64,000 bases of DNA from SAR11 cluster bacterium PRT-SC02. Its GTDB lineage: Bacteria; Pseudomonadota; Alphaproteobacteria; Pelagibacterales; Pelagibacteraceae. Below the pieces are notes generated by a model. The model did no database searches, was not told the DNA's origin, and saw only the letters and a list, made by a program, of their open reading frames with translations. This document shows, piece after piece, positions 21,291-29,838 of the stretch. The position numbers and the translations under genes are program-made. The stretch lies in contig JPUP01000078.1 in the NCBI GenBank assembly GCA_001321855.1, forward strand, positions 1 to 64,000, written 5' to 3'. Each line of letters starts with the position of its first letter. The stretch's first letter is position 1.

Positions 21291-22448
21291 ATGAAAAAAG
21301 TTTTTAATGTTGGTTTAATTGGCTGCGGTCATATTGCCGAAACATATTTCAGAGCACATAATTATTTTAATAATTTTAAAATCATCAAATGTGCAGATAT
21401 TAATTTTGATGCAGCCCAAAAATGCGCAAAGAATTTTAATATAAAAGCAATATCTGTTAATCAACTATTAAAAGATAAAGAAATTGATATTGTATTGAAC
21501 TTAACTATTCCAAAAGCTCATTATATCATTGCTAAAAAAGCTATCTTAAATGGAAAACATGTTTATTCTGAAAAACCATTAGCAACCTCCTTTCGAGACG
21601 GCAAAAATTTAATAAGATTAGCTAAGAAAAAAAAAATTTTTGTTGGGAATGCACCAGATACTTTTCTTGGTGGTGGAATGCAAAAAGCCAGAGAATTAGT
21701 TGATAAAAAAACTATTGGTAAAATAAAATTTGGTAATGCTATCTTTGCATATCCAGGGATACAATCATACCACCCAAACCCTGAACCTTGGTTTGCTAAA
21801 AATGAAGGTGGTCCAGTTATTGATATGGGGCCATATTATTTGACTGCTCTAGTAAATCTTTTAGGGCCTGCAAAAAATGTTTTAAGTCAATCACTTCAAA
21901 ATACCTCAAAAAGAGTTATTGGAATTGGCCCAAAAAAAGGAAAGATAATTAAAGTTAAGTGTCCAACAACCTATTTTTCAACAATTATGTTTAAAAATGG
22001 GACAATAATTAGATTAACCTTATCTTTTGATGTTATTTCTCATTTGCGAAATCATATAGAGCTTTATGGAGAAAAAGGTTCTATGGTGGTACCAGATCCA
22101 AATATGTTTGGTGGCTCTGTATTGATAAGTAAAAAAATGAATAGTAATTGGAAAAATTATAAAACTAATAAGACAACACTAGGAAAGATTAATATAAGAA
22201 CGCAAAGTGCAAGAGCGAACGAGTCACCAACAAATGCTAATTATAGAGGTGCAGGATTAGCAGAGATGATAAATGCAATTAAAAACAAAAAGAAACATAG
22301 ATGTAATGAAGATTTATCATTACATGTTTTAAATATTATTGACGCTATCCATAAATCTGCCAAAAAAAGAAAAAAAATAAAATTAGAAGTTGATTGTAGT
22401 AAACCTAAATTTTTTACAAAAAAAGAGATAAATTTGATAACTAAATAA
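21291..22448 (+). CDS. Gfo/Idh/MocA family oxidoreductase
   Basis: NVGLIGCGHIAETYFRA, SEKPLATS, GGPVIDMGPYYLTALVNLLG. Confidence 0.92.
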   Translation: MKKVFNVGLIGCGHIAETYFRAHNYFNNFKIIKCADINFDAAQKCAKNFNIKAISVNQLLKDKEIDIVLNLTIPKAHYIIAKKAILNGKHVYSEKPLATSFRDGKNLIRLAKKKKIFVGNAPDTFLGGGMQKARELVDKKTIGKIKFGNAIFAYPGIQSYHPNPEPWFAKNEGGPVIDMGPYYLTALVNLLGPAKNVLSQSLQNTSKRVIGIGPKKGKIIKVKCPTTYFSTIMFKNGTIIRLTLSFDVISHLRNHIELYGEKGSMVVPDPNMFGGSVLISKKMNSNWKNYKTNKTTLGKINIRTQSARANESPTNANYRGAGLAEMINAIKNKKKHRCNEDLSLHVLNIIDAIHKSAKKRKKIKLEVDCSKPKFFTKKEINLITK

Positions 22449-23340
22449 AATTTTGCCGACTTAAAATTGCTGCTCCTCTCACACCACTTGCATCACCAAA
22501 TTTAGGTTTTAGAAATACTGTTTTAAGATTAGGCTCATTAATTAATTTTGCACTCATCGTTTTAATCTCATCCAAAAAATCAATTTCATTTGAAATACCA
22601 CCGCCAAAAACAATTGCATCAGGGTCTAAAGTTGTAATAATTGTAATTAAACATCTTGAAAGTATATCTTTATAATTAATGATAAATTCAAATTCATTAT
22701 TATTTTTTTTTCGATATCCAGAAAAAATTTCTTTAGCACTCAAATTTTTATTAAATTTTTCATAATATCTTTTTTCAATAGATTTTCCTGATAAGTAACC
22801 TTCAATTCTATTATTAAAATTATCAATTTGTCCTGGCTCCAAATTTGGTACATTAAATAAAGGAGTATGATTAAGACTCCATTCACCACCTAATCCATTA
22901 GCTCCTTGAATAATCTTTTTATTGATTACTAAACCTCCACCACAACCGGACCCAAGTATAATACCAAATACAGTCTCATAATTGCTGGCTGAACCGTCAA
23001 AAGACTCGGATAAACAAAAACAATTAGCATCGTTATCGGTTAAAATATTATTTTTAATATTTTTCTTTAAATCCTTTATTAAATTCTTTGAATTTAACCA
23101 CAAAGAATTATGTGCATTTTTAATCAAACCACTCGTTTTATCAACTGAACCAGGATGACAAATACCAACATTGAAGTTTTCATTTTTATTATCAAGTTTT
23201 TTTATAATATCTTCTAATGATAAAAGTGTTTTTTGATAATCTGAAGGAGTGGGTATTCTATCTCTTTTTATCTCTTTATTGTTATTATCTAGTAAAACAT
23301 ACTCAATTTTTGTTGCGCCTAAATCAATACCAATTTGCAT
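22441..23340 (-). CDS. ROK family sugar kinase
   Basis: IGIDLGATKIEYVLLD, TDNDANCFCLSE, GIILGSGCGGGLVI, DPDAIVFGGGISN. Confidence 0.92.
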   Translation of the reverse strand: MQIGIDLGATKIEYVLLDNNNKEIKRDRIPTPSDYQKTLLSLEDIIKKLDNKNENFNVGICHPGSVDKTSGLIKNAHNSLWLNSKNLIKDLKKNIKNNILTDNDANCFCLSESFDGSASNYETVFGIILGSGCGGGLVINKKIIQGANGLGGEWSLNHTPLFNVPNLEPGQIDNFNNRIEGYLSGKSIEKRYYEKFNKNLSAKEIFSGYRKKNNNEFEFIINYKDILSRCLITIITTLDPDAIVFGGGISNEIDFLDEIKTMSAKLINEPNLKTVFLKPKFGDASGVRGAAILSRQNFI

Positions 23341-23341
23341 T

Positions 23342-24133
23342 TTAGGATGAAGATCTATTCATTTCTTGAAGTTCAACTTCCAGCTTATTTAGTTCTTCTC
23401 CACCCGCCATCATGCTAAGAAGTTTTTCTCTTGAAATATCTTTTTTTTCATAAGTTCCTAAACTTTTACCTCTATTTAACACTGTAAAACTATTTCCAAC
23501 TGGATAAGCGTGATGAACGTTATGGGTAATTAAAATTACAGCTAAGCCTTGCGATGCAGCCTTGACTATATATTTTAAAACAACTGAAGCCTGATGAACT
23601 CCTAATGCTGAAGTTGGTTCGTCTAGTATAAGTACTTTTGCACCAAAATAAATTGCTCGACTTATCGCAAGACATTGTCTTTCCCCACCCGACATAGTGC
23701 CGACAGCCTGAGAAGGGTCTCTTACGTCAATACCTATTTGACCCATTCTTTCTGCTGCAATTTGGTTTGCTTTTTCAATATCAAAAACTTTAAACAGAGG
23801 AAAGCCTTTCATAGGTTCTCTACCCATAAAGAAATTTCTAGTAACGCTCATTAATGAAACCAGAGCTAAATCTTGATAAACTGTAGCTATACCCATATCT
23901 AATGCATCTTTTGGACTATCAAAAATTGTTTTTTTGCCCTCAACTATTATTTCTCCCTCATCGGGTTTGTGAACTCCTGCTAAAGTTTTTATTAAAGTCG
24001 ATTTTCCAGCTCCATTATCTCCTAAAAGACACATAATCTCTCCTTTTTTTAATTTCATAGTTACATCTTTAAGCGCTATAACTTTACCGAAAAATTTACT
24101 GATATTATTAAACTGTACTAAATAATCTGACAT
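23342..24133 (-). CDS. ABC sugar transporter ATP-binding protein, single-domain (FrcA-like)
   Basis: [41 protein letters not shown]. Confidence 0.93.
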   Translation of the reverse strand: MSDYLVQFNNISKFFGKVIALKDVTMKLKKGEIMCLLGDNGAGKSTLIKTLAGVHKPDEGEIIVEGKKTIFDSPKDALDMGIATVYQDLALVSLMSVTRNFFMGREPMKGFPLFKVFDIEKANQIAAERMGQIGIDVRDPSQAVGTMSGGERQCLAISRAIYFGAKVLILDEPTSALGVHQASVVLKYIVKAASQGLAVILITHNVHHAYPVGNSFTVLNRGKSLGTYEKKDISREKLLSMMAGGEELNKLEVELQEMNRSSS

Positions 24134-25260
24134 TATTTACTTTCAGTTACTTTTCTTCTTATATAATTATTAAATATAACCGCTATTAACATCATCGCTC
24201 CTAAAAAAACTTTAAACCAGTCTGTGTCTACATCGGTATAAAATATCCCCATTGATACCGTACCAAATATTAGGGCTCCAAAAGCTGCTCCAATAGCAGA
24301 TCCATATCCGCCAGTTAATAAACAACCGCCTACAACAGCTGCAGCTATTGCTTCAAGCTCTTTCAATGTCCCCCTCATTGTATCTGCTGATCCAGCATCT
24401 AGTACTTGAATAGTAGCAAAAATCGTTGCTGCTACTGCTGTACCAATAAATAAACTTATTTTTACTCTTCCAACTGGTACACCTACATTATTTGCTCCAA
24501 TCTTGTCCCCACCAGATGCAAATATCCAATTACCATATCTAGTCTTCATCAATATCCATGTGGAAATAATTGCTAAAGCAATAAACCATATTACTGAAGG
24601 CGGTATACCGGTGGCAAGAGGTGTGCCGTCAGTTCTTAAAGCAATTAAATTCATTGAACCAAGCCAAGAAAAAAACCACTTAAATGTATCAGTAGCAAAA
24701 ATCCATGCTAGAGGATCATCTTCAATTAAAACTCTTAATCCTGGAACTTGGGTACGACCAGTGATCAGCCTTGTTATTGCTAAAGTAGCTCCTCTTAAAA
24801 TAAATAACATAGCAAGAGTTACAATGAATGACGGTAAACCTGTTCTAACAACCAAAATTCCATTAAAATATCCTACTAGTACAGCCATCGAAAATGCAAA
24901 TATAATACTCATCCACAATGGCCATCCCCAATAAATCGCTGGTATGGCTATACATATTCCTGCAAAACCAATCATTGACCCGATTGATAAATCAAATTCA
25001 CCACCTATCATAAGCATTGCAGCAGCTATCGCGATGATTCCCAGGTTTGCAGAAACGTCAAGAAAATTTAAAACACCATAAGCACTAAACATTCCAGTGT
25101 CACCAGCAACTATACCAAAGAAAATAAATACTAGAATCGCTCCACCCAAAGCACCAAGCTCGGGCCTATTTAGTAATAATCTTAATTTTGAAACTTTTTT
25201 TAGTCTTTCATCCTGATTAAAATCAGTTTTTTTCTCAATACTTTTTGATTTTGTAGACAT
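24133..25260 (-). CDS. ABC sugar transporter permease (CUT2/FrcC-like)
   Basis: [61 protein letters not shown]. Confidence 0.92.
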   Translation of the reverse strand: MSTKSKSIEKKTDFNQDERLKKVSKLRLLLNRPELGALGGAILVFIFFGIVAGDTGMFSAYGVLNFLDVSANLGIIAIAAAMLMIGGEFDLSIGSMIGFAGICIAIPAIYWGWPLWMSIIFAFSMAVLVGYFNGILVVRTGLPSFIVTLAMLFILRGATLAITRLITGRTQVPGLRVLIEDDPLAWIFATDTFKWFFSWLGSMNLIALRTDGTPLATGIPPSVIWFIALAIISTWILMKTRYGNWIFASGGDKIGANNVGVPVGRVKISLFIGTAVAATIFATIQVLDAGSADTMRGTLKELEAIAAAVVGGCLLTGGYGSAIGAAFGALIFGTVSMGIFYTDVDTDWFKVFLGAMMLIAVIFNNYIRRKVTESK

Positions 25261-25274
25261 ATTAAAAAACCTAT

Positions 25275-25310
25275 AAAAAAAGGCCTAGAGAAATATCGCT
25301 AGGCCTTTTT
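25275..25310 (-). terminator. Rho-independent terminator/attenuator hairpin between binding-protein and permease genes
   Basis: AAAAAGGCCTAG-(CGATATTTCT)-CTAGGCCTTTTTTT on the minus strand, GC stem plus T tract. Confidence 0.85.
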
Positions 25311-25320
25311 GATATTTATC

Positions 25321-26244
25321 TTATCTATAACCTTGAGCGGCCCATTTAATTACACTCTTAGCATTTTGAGGTGTAACAAAACCTGGTCCTGTCATAACTA
25401 CACCAGCAGGCATAGTTCCATATCTCATATATTGAGTAAAGATTGCTATAGGTAAATAACCTTGTAGATACTGTTGTTGATCGATTAAGAACTCAACTTT
25501 TCCAGCAGCAGCAGCTTTTAGCATACCTGGAGACATATCGAATGTACCAAGTTTGACGCTTCCAACTTTTCCAGCAGACTCTAAAGCTTTTAGAGCAGCT
25601 TCACCTGCAAGACCAGCTCCTAAAGTTAGAATTGTGTCATATCCGCCACCTAATTTAGCAGCTACAGCTTTTTGAATTTCAGTTGGGTCATTTGATGTAC
25701 CTAATATATCAACAGATCCACCAAAACCTTTTTTGAAACCAGCACATCTTCTATCTAAAGCGACGTTACCTACTTCGTGGTTAACACATAGTGCTTTTTT
25801 ACCACCAGAAGCTTTCATTTTTTGTCCACCGCCTACACCAGCTTCAAACTCTGTTTGACCTACGTGAGCACTAATACCTAATTTCATGTAGTCGTCTGAA
25901 CCTGAATTCATTGAGATTACTGGAATACCTGCAGAAATTGCAGCTTTAACAGATTTACCTAAAGCGGCAGCATCAGGTAAAGTTATTACAATACCTTTTG
26001 GTTTTTGAGAAACAGCATTATCGATTAATTTTGCCATTTCGACCATATCAAACGTTGCTGGGGCTGTATATTTGCAAGATACTTTCATATCTTTACAAGC
26101 TTTATCAACTCCATTTTTTGCAACAGACCAGAAAGGGTCATTTGCTTGTCCATGAGATACAACAATAATATCAACTGCTAAAGCAGCTACTGACATCATT
26201 GCCCAACTCATGAGAGCAGCAATTGTTAAGTATACTTTCTTCAT
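25321..26244 (-). CDS. Periplasmic sugar-binding protein of ABC transporter
   Basis: Signal peptide MKKVYLTIAALMSWAMMSVAALA; NDPFWSVAKNGVDKAC, IDQQQYLQGYLPI. Confidence 0.92.
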   Translation of the reverse strand: MKKVYLTIAALMSWAMMSVAALAVDIIVVSHGQANDPFWSVAKNGVDKACKDMKVSCKYTAPATFDMVEMAKLIDNAVSQKPKGIVITLPDAAALGKSVKAAISAGIPVISMNSGSDDYMKLGISAHVGQTEFEAGVGGGQKMKASGGKKALCVNHEVGNVALDRRCAGFKKGFGGSVDILGTSNDPTEIQKAVAAKLGGGYDTILTLGAGLAGEAALKALESAGKVGSVKLGTFDMSPGMLKAAAAGKVEFLIDQQQYLQGYLPIAIFTQYMRYGTMPAGVVMTGPGFVTPQNAKSVIKWAAQGYR

Positions 26245-26344
26245 GATTATTTCCTCATTTGTTTGTTAATTTTGCGCAATTAAAACAAAAAATTTATAAA
26301 ATTACAAAAGGAAAATAAATATTTACAACTTCTGGTAGTTGAAT

Positions 26345-27340
26345 TTACTTTAATTTTATTACTTTTTTTTGATTTAAAGATTGATATGCGGCATTAGCAA
26401 TTTTTAAAGCAAAATAACCATCTTGAAATGTTGACCTTGGTTTAAAGTTTTTTTTGTGTAAAGCAATCAATTCATTAAGTTGAAGATTGTAAGCTTCTTT
26501 ATATCTTTCAATAAAAAAGTTTAAAAAAGGTTTTTGCGAGTGTGATTGATTTGAATTAAAAATCTCTGTGGCTGTATTTTTTTGATTACCAGAAAAAAGC
26601 ATACCTTTTTCTCCAAATAATTCGACTCTTTGATCATAACCGAATGAACAATGTCTAGAATTTGTTATTACGCATAAGACACCTTTTTTTGATTTCATAA
26701 TAACTGTCGCTAATTCATGATCTTTAATTTTCTTGTATAAAGGGTCAAAAGAACTTGTTGAAGAACTAATTTCAGAAATATCGTCATTCTTTAAATAATA
26801 TCTGCATAAATCAAAGTCATGGATCATCATATCTCTAAAAATACCTCCAGATGATTTAAGATAGGCTTTAGAAGGAGGAGCGGGATCTCTGCTTGTAATT
26901 ATTATTTTCTCTAATCTTCCAATTCTACCCTTATCTAAATCCTTTTTTATAGAGTCATGACCAGGGTCAAATCTTCGATTAAATCCTAATTGTATTTTAG
27001 AATTATATTTTTTAACGATTTTAAATGTTTTTATAATTTTTTTTATATTTAAATCTAAAGGTTTTTCACAAAAAATAGTTTTATTATATTTAATACCCTC
27101 TTCAATAAATTTAATATGAGTACTTGTAGGACTTGAAATAAAAATAATATCTACCCTTTTATCTGAAAAAATTTTTTTATAGTTATTCTCTATACTGCAA
27201 TTATAAAGTCTTTTTGCTTTTTTTCTTAGTTTTTCTATTTTTTCGTAAACATATAAAAGTTTAAGACTGTTATTTAAACTAATATTTTGGGCATGCATTT
27301 GACCAATTCTGCCAAAACCTAAAAGTGCTACATTAATCAT
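26345..27340 (-). CDS. iolG: Inositol 2-dehydrogenase-like Gfo/Idh oxidoreductase
   Basis: VALLGFGRIGQMHAQNI, FCEKPLDL, GFNRRFDPGHDSIK, GGIFRDMMIHDFDLCRYYL. Confidence 0.85.
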   Translation of the reverse strand: MINVALLGFGRIGQMHAQNISLNNSLKLLYVYEKIEKLRKKAKRLYNCSIENNYKKIFSDKRVDIIFISSPTSTHIKFIEEGIKYNKTIFCEKPLDLNIKKIIKTFKIVKKYNSKIQLGFNRRFDPGHDSIKKDLDKGRIGRLEKIIITSRDPAPPSKAYLKSSGGIFRDMMIHDFDLCRYYLKNDDISEISSSTSSFDPLYKKIKDHELATVIMKSKKGVLCVITNSRHCSFGYDQRVELFGEKGMLFSGNQKNTATEIFNSNQSHSQKPFLNFFIERYKEAYNLQLNELIALHKKNFKPRSTFQDGYFALKIANAAYQSLNQKKVIKLK

Positions 27341-27397
27341 AAATTCTTTTGTAACTTTATTATTAATAATATAAAATATTATTACTTTCTTAAAAAT

Positions 27398-28297
27398 ATG
27401 TCGATAAAATTAGGAATAGCACCTATAGCATGGAGTAATGATGATATGCCTGAATTAGGTGGCAAAACTTCATTAGAGCAATGTTTAAAAGAGGCCAGTA
27501 TGGCAGGCTTTACTGGAATTGAGTCTGGCGGAAAGTTTCCAATGGACTCTAATGAACTTATTCCAAAGCTAAACAAAGAGAAACTCAAATTATGTTCAGG
27601 TTGGTATGGAGCTCAACTTCTTAAAAGATCACCAAAAGAGGAATTTAAACTTATGCAAAAACAGCTTAAACTATTCAAAGATTGTGAATCCCCCTGCATG
27701 GTTTTTGCCGAAGTAACAGACTCTATTCAAGGAGATCCCAGAACCCCATTATCAAAAAGACCTATATTATCAAAAGATGATTGGAAAAAATTTATTAATT
27801 CCATAAATGAGATTAGTAAAATGATGATAGATGAAAACATGCCATTAGCTTATCATCATCACATGGGGACTATAATAGAAACTGAGGATGATACTTGTAG
27901 ACTTATAGAAAATACGAATGATACAGTTAAATTATTAGTGGATACTGGCCATATGTTTTTTGCAAAAGGGAACTCCATTAAATTAGTTGAAAATTTTTAT
28001 GAACGTATAATTCATGTTCATTGCAAAGACATTAGAAAAGATATTTTAAAAAAATCTTTAAGAAATGACTCGACATTCAGACAAGCATTTTTAGATGGGG
28101 CATTTACCGTGCCAGGTGATGGATGTATTGACTACATTCCTTTTTTAAACGCTTTAAAAAAAAAAAATTATTCAGGATGGCTTGTGGTAGAAGCTGAACA
28201 AGATCCAGCTAAGGCAAATCCATTTGAATATGCAAAAATAGGTTTTAATTATTTAAGCAAAACTGCAAAACAATGTGGTTTTGAAATCACTAATTAA
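27398..28297 (+). CDS. iolE: IolE-like myo-inosose-2 dehydratase (TIM barrel)
   Basis: LGIAPIAWSNDDMPELGG, LAYHHHMGTIIE, LLVDTGHMFFAKG, FTVPGDGCIDYIPFLNALKKKNYSGWLVVEAEQDP. Confidence 0.92.
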   Translation: MSIKLGIAPIAWSNDDMPELGGKTSLEQCLKEASMAGFTGIESGGKFPMDSNELIPKLNKEKLKLCSGWYGAQLLKRSPKEEFKLMQKQLKLFKDCESPCMVFAEVTDSIQGDPRTPLSKRPILSKDDWKKFINSINEISKMMIDENMPLAYHHHMGTIIETEDDTCRLIENTNDTVKLLVDTGHMFFAKGNSIKLVENFYERIIHVHCKDIRKDILKKSLRNDSTFRQAFLDGAFTVPGDGCIDYIPFLNALKKKNYSGWLVVEAEQDPAKANPFEYAKIGFNYLSKTAKQCGFEITN

Positions 28298-28803
28298 CGA
28301 TATAAAGAAACTAATTCATTATTGCCAGCAGCCACACAAGGCGATTTAACACAAGTGCCAACTACCCATTCAGAACCTGCCTCTGACTCAAAATTATTTG
28401 AAGAAACGAAAATTATACCTTTATCTGTAGATTGACCCGCTTTACCCTCTGCTTGAATTCTAGGATCTTGAGATGTTTGAATTAAAGGTTTTTCTATTGA
28501 ATAAGGGTTTTTTAGTTCAATATTAGATAATACATAACTTACGATTTTATCTGACGTCCAAACAGCATTACATTTTTCGCCCCATGATGTTAAAGCTTTT
28601 TCATTTGAACTACAGATATTTACCTGATCGTTGATAAAATTAATAACTGATTTATGATTATATTTTATATCGTTTGCTTTTTGTAAAACTTCTGATCTAG
28701 TTGAGGCTGTCCATATTAACATTACAACTACATATGTAATAGAACTTAAAACTAAAATTTCTAATGGACCAAAATTCTTAAATTTCCTGGTTACGTTTAT
28801 CAT
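28294..28803 (-). CDS. Hypothetical protein with one N-terminal TM segment and a Cys-containing extracytoplasmic region
   Basis: ORF; hydrophobic ILVLSSITYVVVMLIWTA followed by soluble part with four Cys. Confidence 0.6.
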   Translation of the reverse strand: MINVTRKFKNFGPLEILVLSSITYVVVMLIWTASTRSEVLQKANDIKYNHKSVINFINDQVNICSSNEKALTSWGEKCNAVWTSDKIVSYVLSNIELKNPYSIEKPLIQTSQDPRIQAEGKAGQSTDKGIIFVSSNNFESEAGSEWVVGTCVKSPCVAAGNNELVSLYR

Positions 28804-29756
28804 AATTTTACAATCATAGATTTATCAATCTTATTATTAAAAAAATCAATAATATTTTTAGTTGATTCTAAAGACATTCTTGATTTACACTCGTTTGTAA
28901 ATGTTGCTGAATGTGGACTTAGCAAAACTTTTTTATTAGATAATAGTGGATTTATTTTATCAATTGGTTCTTTATCAAAAACATCTAAACCTGCTCCAAA
29001 AATTAAATTTTCTTTTAATGCTTTATCTAAATCATTTTCATTAATAACTCCACCTCTAGCTGTATTAATTACAATTGCTTCTCTTTTCATCATTTTAAGT
29101 TTAGAATAGTTAATCAAGTTTTTAGTTTTTTCAGTTAGTGGAACATGAAAAGAAATGTAGTCACAAATTTTTAATCCATCATCGAGATTTTCAATTTTTT
29201 CTCCCCCAAAACTTTCTATAGTTTCTTTTGAAACAAAAGGGTCAAAAACTTTTATCTTCATTTCAAATCCTAAACATCTTTTTATTAAACTTTGCCCAAT
29301 TCTTCCAAATCCAACGACTAAGATCTCTTTATTATAAAGTTCGAACGTTGTAATAGATGATGCATTTTTTTTAAAATTTCCAATTCTGACTTCGTTGTCA
29401 TATTGGCTCATGCTTTTAGATATAGATAACATCATATAAATTACGTGTTCTGCAACTGCCACAGCATTAGCTTTTGCGGTAATTAATAATGTTATATTGT
29501 TCTTTTTAATATAATTTAAATCAACATTGTCATACCCAACACCATGTCTAGATATAACTTTCAAGTTTTTGCAATTTGACATGATTTTTTCATTCAATTT
29601 TGAAACTCTAAGTGTACAAGCATCAAAATTAGGAAGGGTTTTTATCAAGTTTTCTTCTGAAGTGTCTTCAATTATTTCATGTTCAAAGGCTGGATTATTT
29701 TTTAATAAATCAATTCCATCTTGATGAATCTTTTCTATAATTGCTACTTTATACAT
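28800..29756 (-). CDS. D-isomer-specific 2-hydroxyacid dehydrogenase
   Basis: VVGFGRIGQSLIKRC, NTARGGVINENDL, GLDVFDKEP, LSPHSATFT. Confidence 0.93.
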   Translation of the reverse strand: MYKVAIIEKIHQDGIDLLKNNPAFEHEIIEDTSEENLIKTLPNFDACTLRVSKLNEKIMSNCKNLKVISRHGVGYDNVDLNYIKKNNITLLITAKANAVAVAEHVIYMMLSISKSMSQYDNEVRIGNFKKNASSITTFELYNKEILVVGFGRIGQSLIKRCLGFEMKIKVFDPFVSKETIESFGGEKIENLDDGLKICDYISFHVPLTEKTKNLINYSKLKMMKREAIVINTARGGVINENDLDKALKENLIFGAGLDVFDKEPIDKINPLLSNKKVLLSPHSATFTNECKSRMSLESTKNIIDFFNNKIDKSMIVKL

Positions 29757-29763
29757 TTATTTT

Positions 29764-29838
29764 TGGCGGTCCCAAGGGGAATCGAACCCCTCTTTCATGG
29801 ATGAAAACCATGTGTCCTAACCGATAGACGATGGGACC
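29764..29838 (-). tRNA. tRNA-Glu (anticodon TTC), CCA encoded
   Basis: Reverse complement GGTCCCATCGTCTATCGGTTAGGAC...GGTTTTCATCC...GGGACCGCCA. Confidence 0.96.

Noticed and set aside
24503-24934. 143-aa plus-strand ORF opposite the ABC permease
   Set aside because: Wholly antisense to a well-supported permease; no recognisable motif. The same reasoning excludes the other antisense ORFs (e.g. 18713-18976, 19659-19877, 30220-31008, 33338-33640, 39187-39447, 40899-42437, 55275-55640).
27341-27397. TATTATTAATAATA palindrome between iolG-like and iolE-like genes
   Set aside because: Pure A/T symmetry in a very AT-rich gap; expected by chance and not supportable as an operator.
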